Shown here piece by piece: positions 1 to 11,406 of a stretch of 64,000 nucleotides of DNA (positions within the stretch are counted from its first letter, which is position 1; each line of letters begins with the position of its first letter). A program made the position numbers and the translations under genes. Source of the DNA: Streptomyces sp. TRM49041. GTDB lineage: Bacteria > Actinomycetota > Actinomycetes > Streptomycetales > Streptomycetaceae. Below the pieces are notes generated by a model. The model was not told the DNA's origin. It was given only the letters and a program-made list of their open reading frames with translations, and ran no database searches. Where the stretch lies: assembly GCF_008271805.1 (NCBI RefSeq), contig NZ_VSRY01000123.1, positions 1 through 64,000 on the forward strand. Direction: 5' to 3'.

Positions 1-1961
<1,961 letters not shown>

Positions 1962-2097
1962 TCAACCGGCTTCGCGGCCCGGCGTCGGATGCGTAAGGTC
2001 AGCGCGGGTCGTGTGCGGGCTCCTGTGGCATGCCTGCGGGCGCCGGCGGTGCACCCGGCGCGGGCGCGCGCGGTCGGCACACCCGGTCGGCCGCCGG

Positions 2098-2313
2098 TCA
2101 CACGCGCGAGAGCGGTCCCGGGGTCGGGTCCGGCTCGGGGACCGGGTCCGGGCCCGGAGGCTTGGGGACCGGGTCGGGCGTGGGCACCGGCCCGGGGGCC
2201 GGATGCGGCGGCGGGGCGGGCGGCGGCACCGGGCCCGGGCCCGGCGGGGCGGGCGGCGGCACGGGGGCCGGGTCGGGCATGGGCGGCACGGGATCGGGGC
2301 GGGGCTCGGTCAT
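2098..2313 (-). CDS. Small proline-rich hypothetical protein
   Basis: A 71-residue protein made almost entirely of Pro, Asp, Val, Ala and Gly in PDPVP and PAPPGPGP repeats, with no signal peptide or membrane segment. The ATG at 2313 has a good GAGGGGGAC ribosome-binding site, which is the main reason to accept it. The composition gives no function. The repetitive sequence is prone to replication slippage, so length may vary between strains. It could also be a fortuitous reading frame in GC-rich repeat DNA. Confidence 0.45.
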   Translation of the reverse strand: MTEPRPDPVPPMPDPAPVPPPAPPGPGPVPPPAPPPHPAPGPVPTPDPVPKPPGPDPVPEPDPTPGPLSRV

Positions 2314-2429
2314 GGCGTACGTCCCCCTCGGGGTCTGTCCTGCTCCCTGTCGAGGGTCTCGCCCTGCGCGTTCCCCCGCACGCCGGGGCCATGCCCCGCT
2401 AGGCCCCTCGGGCGGCACCGGCCGGCCCA

Positions 2430-2786
2430 CTACGCCCCTCGGGCGGCACTCGGTCGCGTCCTGAGCTGTCGCTCCGCCTCGGCGGCCAGGTGGGCGGGGG
2501 CCGCCGGGGCATGGGCGCGGTGGCGTTCGGCCCACTGCGCGGCGTACGGGCAGAGCGGTACGACCGGCACGTCGGCGTTGCGCGCCATGGCGTAGAAGGC
2601 GCGGACGAGGTGGCCCCCGATGCCCTTGCCGCGGTGTCCGGGGTCCACGACGGTGTGCACCGCCACCAGGGCGTGCGGCGCGCCGTCCAGGACGAAGTAC
2701 GAGATACCGCCGGCGTACCGGCCGCCCTCGTACGCCTCGAGGCGGCCGTTCGCCCGGTCGTCGCGGATGTCCAGCGGTTCGGTCAT
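2430..2786 (-). CDS. GNAT-family N-acetyltransferase (short YidJ/YjdJ-like type)
   Basis: A 118-residue cytosolic protein with the compact GNAT core. A beta-hairpin start (GRLEAYEGGRYAGGISYFVL) leads into the acetyl-CoA pyrophosphate-binding loop VDPGHRGKGIGGHLV, which fits R-x-x-G-x-G/A. The tail NADVPVVPLCPYAAQW resembles the short GNAT subfamily that acts on small molecules or unknown substrates. Nothing in the sequence identifies the acceptor. It lies 44 bp downstream of panD in the same orientation and may be co-transcribed. Notably, PanD proteins of enterobacteria are matured by a GNAT homologue (PanZ), so a maturation role is possible but speculative. Confidence 0.8.
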   Translation of the reverse strand: MTEPLDIRDDRANGRLEAYEGGRYAGGISYFVLDGAPHALVAVHTVVDPGHRGKGIGGHLVRAFYAMARNADVPVVPLCPYAAQWAERHRAHAPAAPAHLAAEAERQLRTRPSAARGA

Positions 2787-2830
2787 GACTGCCGCGTACC
2801 CCTCGGCGGGTCCGCTCAGCCCCGGCGGGG

Positions 2831-3259
2831 TCAGCCGCGCGCGGCGGGCACGGCGTGCGGGCTGCGCGCGGTGTCGGTGCCCGGCACGGGGGCGGAGGCG
2901 TCGGCGCCGAGCTCCACGATCCGGTTGGCGGAGTCGACGTGGACGACGCGCGGTACGAGCGCGCGGGCCTCGGCGTCGTCGACCTGGGCGTAGCTGATGA
3001 GGATGACCAGGTCGCCGGGGTGGACGAGGTGGGCGGCCGCGCCGTTGATGCCGATCACACCGGAGCCCCGCTCGCCCTCGATGACGTACGTCTCCAGACG
3101 GGCACCGTTGTCGATGTCGACGATGTGGACGAGCTCCCCGGGCAGGAGGTCGGCGGCGTCCATGAGATCGGCGTCGATCGTGACGGAGCCGACGTAGTGG
3201 AGGTCGGCCTGGGTCACCGTGGCACGGTGGATCTTCGACTTGAACATCGTACGCAGCAT
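2831..3259 (-). CDS. panD: Aspartate 1-decarboxylase proenzyme
   Basis: A 142-residue protein with the PanD signature ([20 protein letters not shown]). It converts L-aspartate to beta-alanine for pantothenate and coenzyme A synthesis. The self-cleavage site Gly24-Ser25 (HYVGS) is intact, so Ser25 can form the pyruvoyl cofactor. The conserved [11 protein letters not shown] strand is also present. The start at 3259 follows a GGGAGC ribosome-binding site. The tail beyond about residue 120 (Ala/Pro rich) is longer than in E. coli but common in Streptomyces. A GNAT protein follows downstream, and a ketopantoate reductase-like gene sits elsewhere in the window. Confidence 0.95.
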   Translation of the reverse strand: MLRTMFKSKIHRATVTQADLHYVGSVTIDADLMDAADLLPGELVHIVDIDNGARLETYVIEGERGSGVIGINGAAAHLVHPGDLVILISYAQVDDAEARALVPRVVHVDSANRIVELGADASAPVPGTDTARSPHAVPAARG

Positions 3260-3480
3260 GAAGAAGCTCCCGATTCGTCTGCTCCCTGCCCGCTTCACGC
3301 AGGTCAAGGGCGGTCTTCGGAGACTACAACGATTCGCATGTCCAGTCAGCCGTTCCCGCGTGTTCCAGGACTCACACCGACCGGTCGCTGACATGACTGG
3401 GGAACCCCTCCCCCGACCGCCTTCGACGCAGGCGCCCGCTCGCGTCGATGGCTCGACCGGCGCCGTATCGACAGGCCGGC

Positions 3481-5175
3481 TCATGTGCCGGTCTCGGCCG
3501 CGTCGACCGCCGCCCGCACGGTCGGATACACGCGCCTCAGCTCGGCCCTGGCTTCGGCGGTGCGCAACACGTCCCTCACTTGACCCACGTCACGGGCGAG
3601 CAGGAGCCGGACTCCGAGAGCCTCGAGTTGCTCGGCCAGGTCGTCGAGCATGCGCACGGCACTGACGTCGACGAAGGGAACCGTTTCGGCGTCGATCACG
3701 ACCGCTGTCGTCCCTTCCCGGGCGGCGGCCTCCCGTACCTCGGACCGGACCCGCTGGGCGTTGGCGAAATAGATGCCGGCCTCGACGCGCAGCACGACCA
3801 CACCCGGGATCCTGCGGCTCTCCACATGCCTGTCGAGCGCGGAGAAGTGGCCGTCTCCGGGCATCCGGCCCAGCTCGCTGATCTGCGGGCGCGAGGAGCG
3901 GTAGATGAGCAGAAGCAATGAGGCGCCGATGCCGATGAACAGGCCGGGCAACGTGTCGAATGCCATCACCCCGAGCATGGCCGCGACCGCGGCGATGAAA
4001 TCAGGCCGGGCGGCGACGCCGTAGGCCTGGCCGAGCCTGTGGGTGCCGACGCGATAGAGGGAGACCAGTGAGCGGAGGTCGACGAGCTCGATCAGCGCCG
4101 CGACCACCACGCCCGCGAGCACTGCCTCGGGAAGCTGTTCGAAGAGGCCGATGAGGAAGAGGAGCGTGATCACGGTCAGGGCGGCCACGAAGATCCCGGA
4201 CAGCTGGGTGCGTGCGCCGGCCGACCAGTTCACGGCGGTCTTCGAGAGGCTGCCGTTGACGACCATGCCGCTGGAGAGACCGGCGCCCAGGCCGGCAGCC
4301 CCGAGCCCGATCAGCTCGCGGTCGGCATCGACCTCGTAGTGGCCGCGGGCGGCGTAGGTCCTCGCAGCTCCGAGTCCCTCGGCGAAGGCGACGAGCATCA
4401 CGCCGACGCTCCCGGCGGCGAGGTCGCCGAGGTCGCCGGCCTCGACATCGGGGAAGCCGAACGAGGGGAGACCGGTCTCGATGCTGCCGACGACATCGAC
4501 ACCGTGGTCATCCAGGTTGAAGGCGGCGGCCGCGGCGATTCCCAGAGCTACCGCGATCAGTGAGCCCGGCACGACCGGGGCGACACGTTTGAGAACGACG
4601 ATCAGGATGAGGCCGGCGAGACCGACCAGAAGCGTGAGGCCGCTGGTTCCGCCGAGGTCCTCGATCAGCGCCCACATCTTCTCGAAGAAGTCTCCCGAGC
4701 CGCCCTCGACGCCGAACAGCTTCGGCAGCTGGCCGGCGATGATCGTCAGTGCCAGGCCGACGATGAAGCCCTTCAGCACGGGCTCCGAGATGAAACTGGC
4801 GACAAAGCCCAGGCGCAGGAGGCCGGCGAGGAGCGCCGCGATGCCCACCGTGACGGCCAGTGCCGCTGTCATCGCGACGAATTCCGCGCTTCCACCGCCG
4901 GCGCTCTCGCCGACGACCGCCGCCGAGAGCGCCGCCGTGGCCGCCATCGGCCCGGCGACCAGGTGCTTGGAGCTGCCGAGGGCTGCGTAGAGGATCAGCG
5001 CGGCCGGCGCGGCATAGAGGCCGACCACCGGCGAGACGCCCGCGATCGTCGCGTAGGCGAGCGCCTCAGGTACGAGAACCGCCCAAACCGTCATCCCGGC
5101 CAGGGCGTCCCGCCCCAGCCACTCCCGCCGGTAGCCCCGCAGTGAAGGGAAGAGCCAGTGCACGCTCACCTTCAC
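3481..5175 (-). CDS. SulP-family anion transporter with C-terminal STAS domain
   Basis: A 564-residue membrane protein. The SulP signature region near the N-terminus ([20 protein letters not shown]) is followed by about ten to twelve hydrophobic segments to residue 430. A cytoplasmic STAS domain follows (about 445-555: [16 protein letters not shown], then [19 protein letters not shown]). SulP proteins carry sulfate, bicarbonate or other anions, and the sequence alone does not tell which. The start overlaps the end of the upstream GAP-family gene by 4 bp, indicating translational coupling. It is the last gene of a five-gene minus-strand operon beginning at 9894. Confidence 0.9.
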   Translation of the reverse strand: MKVSVHWLFPSLRGYRREWLGRDALAGMTVWAVLVPEALAYATIAGVSPVVGLYAAPAALILYAALGSSKHLVAGPMAATAALSAAVVGESAGGGSAEFVAMTAALAVTVGIAALLAGLLRLGFVASFISEPVLKGFIVGLALTIIAGQLPKLFGVEGGSGDFFEKMWALIEDLGGTSGLTLLVGLAGLILIVVLKRVAPVVPGSLIAVALGIAAAAAFNLDDHGVDVVGSIETGLPSFGFPDVEAGDLGDLAAGSVGVMLVAFAEGLGAARTYAARGHYEVDADRELIGLGAAGLGAGLSSGMVVNGSLSKTAVNWSAGARTQLSGIFVAALTVITLLFLIGLFEQLPEAVLAGVVVAALIELVDLRSLVSLYRVGTHRLGQAYGVAARPDFIAAVAAMLGVMAFDTLPGLFIGIGASLLLLIYRSSRPQISELGRMPGDGHFSALDRHVESRRIPGVVVLRVEAGIYFANAQRVRSEVREAAAREGTTAVVIDAETVPFVDVSAVRMLDDLAEQLEALGVRLLLARDVGQVRDVLRTAEARAELRRVYPTVRAAVDAAETGT

Positions 5176-5849
5176 GAGGAGAGACCGCTGACGGCGTCGC
5201 CCACCAGCTTCGCCGCGATGACCAGGCAGATCACGGACACGATCGCGGCGTTGTTCCGTCCCATCCAGAGCTTGAGGTCATCGAGGATGTGCTTCGAACG
5301 CTCTTTGAGGGCGAAGTAGAGCACGACCGGTGTTCCGGTCCCGAGCGTTGCGATCACCACGAAGACCGCGAGTGCCGCGGCCTGGGTGCCGGCGGAGGTG
5401 CCCGTCTGCGCGATCGCTCCCGCCGCGGCGATCACGAGCAGCAGGTTCTTCGGGTTCAGCGCGGACAGCGCGATCCCGAGGGCCCCCGCCTTGACGGGCG
5501 TGAACGAGTCGACCGCCCGCATCCATTTCGGCAACTCCACCTCCTCGGTTCCGCGCGGCCGCCCGCGCCACTGCCTCACCGCCTCCCAAAGAAGCAGTAC
5601 GCCGAGCACCAGGTGGAGCACGCTGACCCAGTCGGCCGGTTGTCCCTCATCGCTCGCATCGGCACCGCCGGAGGCCAGCAGCACGATCGTGCCGACGACG
5701 GCCAGGCCCAGGACCCACCCCATGACGAACGCCGGCCCGTCGGAGCGCGCCCTCGGTGTTCCGAGCATCAGCACCACGCCGATGATCGGGAAGGGGCTCA
5801 GCGCCACGCCGACCGCGAGGGACAGGATCTGACCAATCGACTCGCCCAC
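5172..5849 (-). CDS. GAP-family membrane protein
   Basis: A 225-residue integral membrane protein with six predicted helices, starting GESIGQILSLAVGVALSPFP and containing the family motif LSALNPKNLLLVIAAAGAIA. The fold resembles LysE-type exporters. Relatives in mycobacteria (GAP and Sap) act in export of glycopeptidolipids or sulfolipids, but the substrate here is unknown. It overlaps the SulP gene by 4 bp and follows a DUF1254 gene by 11 bp, so it is part of the same transcript. The pairing suggests co-ordinated transport across the membrane. Confidence 0.8.
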   Translation of the reverse strand: MGESIGQILSLAVGVALSPFPIIGVVLMLGTPRARSDGPAFVMGWVLGLAVVGTIVLLASGGADASDEGQPADWVSVLHLVLGVLLLWEAVRQWRGRPRGTEEVELPKWMRAVDSFTPVKAGALGIALSALNPKNLLLVIAAAGAIAQTGTSAGTQAAALAVFVVIATLGTGTPVVLYFALKERSKHILDDLKLWMGRNNAAIVSVICLVIAAKLVGDAVSGLSS

Positions 5850-5860
5850 AGCCGCCTACC

Positions 5861-7294
5861 TCATGCCGGTTCGATCTCGCCGGGCCGCCAGCTCTTGTCG
5901 AACCAGCTCTCGAGGGGGCCGTAGAGCCGCAGGATCACGAACCATCCCTTGCCGGGTACCGTCTGGACCCAGTTCGCCTCCCCGCCCCCGGGCGCGGTCG
6001 GGCCGAAGTGGATGACCGTGTCGCCGTTGTCCTCGGCGTGGACGGCTTCCGACAGGCTGTTCACGCTCGGGTAGGGGTGGTCCGTGCGCAGCAGCGCCCG
6101 GGTCTGGGGGTCGTAGACGTTGACGGCCCAGAAGTTCTTCGCCGGGATGCCGTTCGGCAGAGTGAGCGTGTAGCTCCTTCCGCCGTCGAGCCACGCGCCG
6201 GTGGAGTCCTCGGCCGTGTAGGCGTACTGCGATCCGGCCCCGACGGCCGCTGCCGCCATCGCGGGCGAGGTGCCCGCACCGACGTAGTGGAACACCGCCC
6301 GCGCGTCAAGCAACCGGGCGCCCTCCGCCGACAGGAACTCGTGGCTGCGCGACGGCCACGGGTTCTTCCACGAGCTGCCGCGGTAGTAGTAGAAGTCCGG
6401 GTCGCGTGGCTTGAAGCACAACGTCCGTACGATGCCCGAAGCGATCCTGGCGGCGGTGTCGAGGATCGAGCGCATACGGTCGTCCGGCCGGAAGGGCTTG
6501 CCGGGCACGATGCCGATCGCCGCGAGCTGTCCGGCGCGCTCGGGGTCGAGTGCCTCGGGCGGCTCCGCCTGAACGAGGGTGTCGATCTCCTCGAAGAACG
6601 AGAAGTCGTTCGTGTGGATCGTGTTGAAGTCGGATTCCGCCCAGTTGACGAAGCGCTGCTCGGGTGGGTCCGCCGCGGCCGAGAGCGGATAGATCCGCGT
6701 CTGGAGCAGGCTCTCCACACCACCCAGTGCACGCAGCAGCACCCAGGAGGAGAAGGTCGCCGGCCGCACGACGAAGTATCCGTCGGATACGTCACCGTCG
6801 TGGCCCGGGGGCAGGAAGAGGTACCTGCCTCCTTCTCCCTTGTCCGCCCCGGCGATGCCCATGTCGGTGACATGGCGCTGCCACAGGTCGTTGACGAAGC
6901 ACAGCGAGTTCTCCGGCGCCTCGATCACGGTGGGTCCGTCCTGGTCGAGCGCCAGGCACGCCATCCCGTACGTCGTTTCCGTGTTGGCCGTGAGCACCAT
7001 CGGTGCCGAGCTGCATCGCGGGGCCGTGTAGCCGATCGTGTGGGAGTCGACGCCGAGGCTGCGCAGTCCGCGTCGCATCGCCACCATCGAGGCGCCGGGT
7101 ACGCAGTTGAGGAACGCCTCGATCCCGCGCAGCAGATCCAGCGTGTCATAACTCCGGGTGACCGTGTCGGGCTGGGGCATGCCGTCGAAGAACCGCATGG
7201 CGCCGAAGACCGTATCCAACTGCTCCGGGATGCTGATCGAAGCCAGGGTCTCGGCTGATGTGCCCGGGCTGGGAGCGTCGCCGACTTGAGGCAC
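5861..7294 (-). CDS. DUF1254/DUF1214 domain protein (first copy)
   Basis: A 477-residue protein with an N-terminal DUF1254 region (EAFLNCVPGASMVAMRRGL, TANTETTYGMACLALDQDG, SLCFVNDLWQRHVTDMGIAG) and a C-terminal DUF1214 beta-rich region (ENFW-like KNFWAVNVYDPQTRALLRTD, then GKGWFVILRLYGPLESWFDK). The biochemical function of this family is unknown. There is no clear signal peptide, although some relatives are exported. The start is a GTG at 7294 with AGGAGTGA upstream. A homologue lies two genes upstream in the same operon, with a HAD hydrolase between them, so the two probably act together or are duplicates. Confidence 0.85.
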   Translation of the reverse strand: MPQVGDAPSPGTSAETLASISIPEQLDTVFGAMRFFDGMPQPDTVTRSYDTLDLLRGIEAFLNCVPGASMVAMRRGLRSLGVDSHTIGYTAPRCSSAPMVLTANTETTYGMACLALDQDGPTVIEAPENSLCFVNDLWQRHVTDMGIAGADKGEGGRYLFLPPGHDGDVSDGYFVVRPATFSSWVLLRALGGVESLLQTRIYPLSAAADPPEQRFVNWAESDFNTIHTNDFSFFEEIDTLVQAEPPEALDPERAGQLAAIGIVPGKPFRPDDRMRSILDTAARIASGIVRTLCFKPRDPDFYYYRGSSWKNPWPSRSHEFLSAEGARLLDARAVFHYVGAGTSPAMAAAAVGAGSQYAYTAEDSTGAWLDGGRSYTLTLPNGIPAKNFWAVNVYDPQTRALLRTDHPYPSVNSLSEAVHAEDNGDTVIHFGPTAPGGGEANWVQTVPGKGWFVILRLYGPLESWFDKSWRPGEIEPA

Positions 7295-7304
7295 TGGGTC
7301 ACTC

Positions 7305-8210
7305 CTAAGCAGGTCGTTCCTTGAGAACTGAGTTCCAGTCGTTCTTCACGCTGACCGTGGTCCATCCCGCCCGCTCGGCCGTTGCGAGTGCCTTCGCCGC
7401 GCTGTCGGTGTAGGCGTATTCCCGCTCGTCGTCGTCATGCACGACGAGCAGAGCGAACTGCGCGGACTCCAGCATCTCGATGTCCACGTCGTCGTTGCCG
7501 GCCGCGAAGCGCGGCAACCGGCCGGTGCGGGCGAGGACGTACTCCGGCTTTCCCGGCCCGAGCGCGACGGGTCCGTGCAGCACTGCCCGGCGGACCAGCA
7601 CGCCGTCCCGGTAGGCGAACTCCGGGGCCGAGCCGATCACGTTCTCCCGGGGCATGCCCCAGGTCTCCTCGCAGATCACCCGCATGAAGTCGCGCCCGCC
7701 CCCCGAGCAGACGAACAGCCGCCACCCGTACGCCCTGAGGTAGTCGAACAGCTCCAGCATCGGCTGGTAGACAAGGCCGGAGAACGGCAGACCGAAGCGC
7801 TCGTGACGCCAGGACGCCAGGTACTGGGCGGCCTCGGCTTCGAACTCCTCCAGCGTGATGCCCTCCCAGGCCGAGCCGATGGCCTCCACCATCGATGTCA
7901 CGGCGCCGGGGTCCTGCATGTACAGGGCGCGGAGGAACGACTCGTCCTTGTCGGCGATCGCCCGGTAGGGCTGCTTCCGGGCCAGCGACGGATCCGCCTC
8001 CAGCCGCGCGGCCAGCTTCCCGAGCACGAACGCCGACTGCACCGGCGCGGGCCTCTCGACCCACAGTGTTCCGTCGTTGTCGAACACGGCGACCCGATCC
8101 GCCGCCGGAATGAGGCCCGACGATCCCTCGGCCGCCGCCGACGTCACGAACTCGACGATCGCCCGCTTCGCGGCACCGTCGTTCCAACTCCCCAGCGGGG
8201 TCGTGCCCAT
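7305..8210 (-). CDS. HAD-superfamily hydrolase
   Basis: A 301-residue haloacid-dehalogenase-type enzyme. Motif I is DNDGT (VAVFDNDGTLWVERP), with the nucleophile Asp and the general acid Asp two residues on. Motif II is the Ser in LFVCSGGGRDFMRV. Motif III/IV is the acidic pair in FAAGNDDVDIEML. A helical cap of about 120 residues lies between motifs I and II. It is likely a phosphatase acting on a small phosphorylated molecule. The ATG at 8210 has GAGGTGGCC upstream. A GTG at 8237 is possible but has a poor ribosome-binding site. It sits between two DUF1254 genes. Confidence 0.85.
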   Translation of the reverse strand: MGTTPLGSWNDGAAKRAIVEFVTSAAAEGSSGLIPAADRVAVFDNDGTLWVERPAPVQSAFVLGKLAARLEADPSLARKQPYRAIADKDESFLRALYMQDPGAVTSMVEAIGSAWEGITLEEFEAEAAQYLASWRHERFGLPFSGLVYQPMLELFDYLRAYGWRLFVCSGGGRDFMRVICEETWGMPRENVIGSAPEFAYRDGVLVRRAVLHGPVALGPGKPEYVLARTGRLPRFAAGNDDVDIEMLESAQFALLVVHDDDEREYAYTDSAAKALATAERAGWTTVSVKNDWNSVLKERPA

Positions 8211-8259
8211 GGCCACCTCATCATCCGGACCCGTCACGCCTTGGAATCGCCGCGCGAGG

Positions 8260-9894
8260 TCAGCCCACCGGCTCGATCCCGCCCGGGCGCCAGGTCTTGT
8301 CGAAGAACGGCCTCAGGGGGCTGTAGAGCCGCAGGACCACGAACCACCCCCGGCCCGGCGTGGTCTGGATCCAGTTGCCCTCCGGCACGCCCTCGGGCCG
8401 GTCGGGCCCGAAGTGGACCGTGGTCGTGCCGTCCGCGTCGGCGACCGCTGCCGGGGTCGGGTAGCCCTGGCTGCCGGCCCGGGGGAAGCGCTGCGGCGTG
8501 CCCAGCATCGAGCGGGTCTGGTTGTCGTACACGGTGCACGACCAGAACTTGGCGGCGGGGATGTCCGGCGGAAGCACCAGGCGGTACTGCCTGCCGCCGT
8601 CGAGGGCCCGGCCCCGCCGGTCCGCGCACGCGAACAGGTACTGCGACCCGATGCCGGGCAGCGGCGCGGTGAACGCCGGGCTGATGCCCACGCCCAGGTA
8701 CCACCACCAGGTGCGCAGGTTGAGCATGCGGGCGCCGTCGCTCGGACGGGGCTCGATGCCCCTGTCGGTGATGTCCGCGGGCGGGGTCATGAAGTCGTAG
8801 CCGGACACGAGCAGGCCGTTGACCCACTGGGAGGACGGACCGTAGTAGTGCGCCCCCTCGTCCGGACGCGGGCGGAAGGCGAGGGTACGGGCCGTCGCGT
8901 TCCCCACCGCGGCCGCCTCGGTGAGGATCTCCCGCATCCGGGAGTCCGGCTCGAAGGGCTTGCCCTTGACGATACCGACCGCGGCCAGAGCACCGGCGAT
9001 CTCGGGATCGAGCGCCTCGGTCGGCTGATCGTGCACAAGCTCACTCGCGAGGTCGAAGTACGTCGCGTCCCCGGGCGGGACCGTGTTCACGGCGAGCCCG
9101 GAGCCCTCGACGAAGCGCGGCGGGTCGGGCCTGTGGAGCGCGGCGGTCCACGTCTCAGCAGTCCACGGCGACGGCGGGGCCGTGCCGCCGGTGACGATCT
9201 CCCCGATGCTGGTGCCGTAGAACCCGGGAACGTAGCGGTGGATGCGCAGCCCTTCCTTGATGCGCTCGGCCGCCGGCTTCGGGTCGTCGGCCTCCAGGAA
9301 CGCTCGCCCGCCCAGGAAGAGCCGCGTGGTGCGGGTCTGCTGTGTGAAGAAGCCACCCTCGGGAAGAGGACCCTCATAACCGGGCGGCACGAAGAGGTAC
9401 CTGCCACCGGCCCCGCGGTCCGGCCCGGCCATGCCGGGGTCCGCGACCCAGCGGTACCACATGTCATTGACGAAACAGAGAGACAGGGGCGGCATGTCCA
9501 CCACCAGCGGCCCCTCGGTCAAATCGAGGAACGTCACGAAATAGACGGTGTCCGCGTTTCCTGTCAGCACGAGCGTCTCGGGATCCATGAACTCCGAGAA
9601 GAGCAGGACGTCGTGGTCCCTGACCTCCGCCTCAAGGAAGCCCCTGCGGGCCGCCCACATACTGACGCCGGAGTACGCGTCGAGGAACCCACGGACGGCG
9701 TGCACATGGTCCAGATGGTCGTAGAGGCGGTCGGCGGTCTCGTCGGTGGGCATGCCCAGCGGGAATTCCAGCGTGCCCAGGCGTGTCTCGACCTGCTCGG
9801 GAGTCGAAATCGATTCCACGACCTGTTGTGAGGTCCGTGTGGCCGGCTGCAAGGATTCGCTCCGTTCCCGGGGAAAGGGCGTCCTATCGACCAT
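8260..9894 (-). CDS. DUF1254/DUF1214 domain protein (second copy), first gene of the operon
   Basis: A 544-residue paralogue of the product of 5861-7294. It shares the signature blocks SLCFVNDMWYRWVADPGMAG, GAGGRYLFVPPGYEG, AAKFWSCTVYDNQTRSMLG and GRGWFVVLRLYSPLRPFFDK. It is about 70 residues longer, mainly from insertions in the middle. The reading frame stays open far upstream, but the ATG at 9894 is preceded by AGGTGAGGACG and matches where homology begins. The upstream part of the frame encodes remnants of another protein (see 10027-10330). Function is unknown. As the promoter-proximal gene it probably sets expression of the whole five-gene unit. Confidence 0.85.
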   Translation of the reverse strand: MVDRTPFPRERSESLQPATRTSQQVVESISTPEQVETRLGTLEFPLGMPTDETADRLYDHLDHVHAVRGFLDAYSGVSMWAARRGFLEAEVRDHDVLLFSEFMDPETLVLTGNADTVYFVTFLDLTEGPLVVDMPPLSLCFVNDMWYRWVADPGMAGPDRGAGGRYLFVPPGYEGPLPEGGFFTQQTRTTRLFLGGRAFLEADDPKPAAERIKEGLRIHRYVPGFYGTSIGEIVTGGTAPPSPWTAETWTAALHRPDPPRFVEGSGLAVNTVPPGDATYFDLASELVHDQPTEALDPEIAGALAAVGIVKGKPFEPDSRMREILTEAAAVGNATARTLAFRPRPDEGAHYYGPSSQWVNGLLVSGYDFMTPPADITDRGIEPRPSDGARMLNLRTWWWYLGVGISPAFTAPLPGIGSQYLFACADRRGRALDGGRQYRLVLPPDIPAAKFWSCTVYDNQTRSMLGTPQRFPRAGSQGYPTPAAVADADGTTTVHFGPDRPEGVPEGNWIQTTPGRGWFVVLRLYSPLRPFFDKTWRPGGIEPVG

Positions 9895-10026
9895 CGTCCT
9901 CACCTGCCGGGGACCACCACTGCACCTGGGCCATTGGAGGGCCTTCGAAGTCGAGCGGTGCGTTGGTCGCCGTCGTTGTTCATGCCGCCGGCACGGCGGA
10001 GGGGTCACCTGCGGTGGTCGCGCCAC

Positions 10027-10330
10027 GCTGCCGCGGGCGGTCTCGGTGACGGTGGCGACCTCCGTGCCGCCGCGGAAGACGTCGTAGTTCTTGACACCAC
10101 CCTTGTCGTCGGTCGCGGCGTACCAGGTCGGTGGCGGTGAGGATCCGCCGCCGGACAACCTGGCATCGGGCCGACCGGCGGCGGATCCTGATCCGCCGCC
10201 GGTCGAGGTCCTTCTCCAGGATGGTGTAGCGGCCGGTGCCGCGCACCCGGATGCCGTCGACCTGCCCGCTGCGGACGGCCTCTTGGTCATGGTCACCACC
10301 GGCCGAGTGGCGCCACTGAAGCGCAAGGAG
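10027..10330 (-). pseudogene. Remnant of a secreted protein with a fibronectin type III domain
   Basis: The minus strand carries TWYAATDDKGGVKNYDVFRG then TEVATVTET (10027-10128), a typical FnIII module of Streptomyces chitinases, agarases and other secreted glycoside hydrolases. Just upstream, in another frame, lies LTATDL, the usual first strand of that module. About 45 bp normally between these blocks is missing and the frame has shifted. Further fragments (VDGIRVRGTGRYTI) could derive from a neighbouring carbohydrate-binding module, but I cannot name it. No catalytic domain or start is visible. The fragment runs into the DUF1254 gene, which probably replaced its 3' part. Confidence 0.45.
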
Positions 10331-10420
10331 GCCCAGTTGAAGGACCGCCGGTCGGCTCGTGCCCGGTCCCCGCCGTCGCAGTTCGGCGAGGAACAGATGT
10401 GGCCCTCTGGGCGGAGCCCC

Positions 10421-10470
10421 GGCCGGGGCCGGGGCCGGGGCCGGGGCCGGGGCCGGGGCCGGGGCCGGGA
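10421..10470. repeat. Tandem GGGGCC hexanucleotide repeat
   Basis: About eight perfect GGGGCC units lie in the non-coding stretch between the FnIII remnant and the cobalamin importer. The rest of the interval 10471-10611 shows no gene that I can support. Such repeats form strong secondary structure and vary in copy number. Confidence 0.85.
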
Positions 10471-10611
10471 GCCGCAGTGCGAGCGGCCCTTCTCTTGGCG
10501 GTGTCGTCGTATCGGCCGGAAGTGGGCGCCCGGTGAAGTCCGGTCCGGCAGTGGGCGCTTCGACTCTCTCGACAGTGGGCACTCTTCCTTGGTCCTGGTG
10601 CCCGAGAAGAC

Positions 10612-11406
10612 TCACACCGATTGTGTCCTCGAATCACGCGTCAGCGTCCCGAGCACCCGGATGTGCGGGCGGCCGTCCGATTCCGGGTCGGTGACGGCGA
10701 CGCGTACGCCGTAGACGTCGGCGATCAGTGATTCGGTCAGCACGTCGCGGGGGGTGCCGGCGGCGACGACGCGGCCTTGTCGCAGGACCACGACGTGGTC
10801 GCAGTACATGGCGGCGAGGTTGAGGTCGTGCAGGGCGACGACGCTGGTGACGGCGAGGGCGCGGACGAGGTCCAGCAGGTCGTGCTGGTACTGGACGTCG
10901 AGGTGGTTGGTCGGTTCGTCCAGCAGGAGTTCGCGCGGCTCCTGTGCGAGTGCCCGGGCTATCTGGACGCGCTGGCGTTCGCCGCCGGACAGGGTGTGCC
11001 AGCGGCGGTCGGCGCTGCCGGCCAGACCGGTGCGCACGAGGGCGTCGGAGACGGCCTGTTCGTCGGCCGCCGACGGGGGCGTCCAGGCGCGACGGTGCGG
11101 GGTGCGGCCGAGACGCACGACATCGGCGACGGTCAGCTCCACGAGTGTGTCGGCCTGCTGTTCCACGACGGCCACGCGCCTGGCGATGTCCCGGCGGCGC
11201 AGGTCCCCCAGGGACTCGCCGTCGAGGGTTACCACTCCGGACGTGGGGGTGAGCACTCCGCACAGGATGCGCAACAGCGTGGACTTGCCCGAGCCGTTGG
11301 GGCCGAGCAGGCCAGTCATGGCCCCCGCGGGCGGTGTGATGCCGACGCCGTCGAGGATCAGCCGTCCGTCGGCGGTGCGGGAGACGCGGTCGGCGCTGAG
11401 GGTCAT
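10612..11406 (-). CDS. btuD: Cobalamin/iron-siderophore-type ABC transporter ATPase (BtuD-like)
   Basis: A 264-residue ABC ATPase with Walker A GPNGSGKST, Q-loop region (VVEQQADTLVELTV), signature LSGGERQRV, Walker B ELLLDEPTNHLDV and switch His (VVALHDLNLAAMYCDHV). It belongs to the FecE/BtuD group that powers uptake of cobalamin, haem or siderophores. Its ATG overlaps the stop of the permease gene by 4 bp. The cobalamin riboswitch upstream of the first gene points to vitamin B12 or a corrinoid precursor as substrate. Membrane-associated on the cytoplasmic side. Confidence 0.88.
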   Translation of the reverse strand: MTLSADRVSRTADGRLILDGVGITPPAGAMTGLLGPNGSGKSTLLRILCGVLTPTSGVVTLDGESLGDLRRRDIARRVAVVEQQADTLVELTVADVVRLGRTPHRRAWTPPSAADEQAVSDALVRTGLAGSADRRWHTLSGGERQRVQIARALAQEPRELLLDEPTNHLDVQYQHDLLDLVRALAVTSVVALHDLNLAAMYCDHVVVLRQGRVVAAGTPRDVLTESLIADVYGVRVAVTDPESDGRPHIRVLGTLTRDSRTQSV

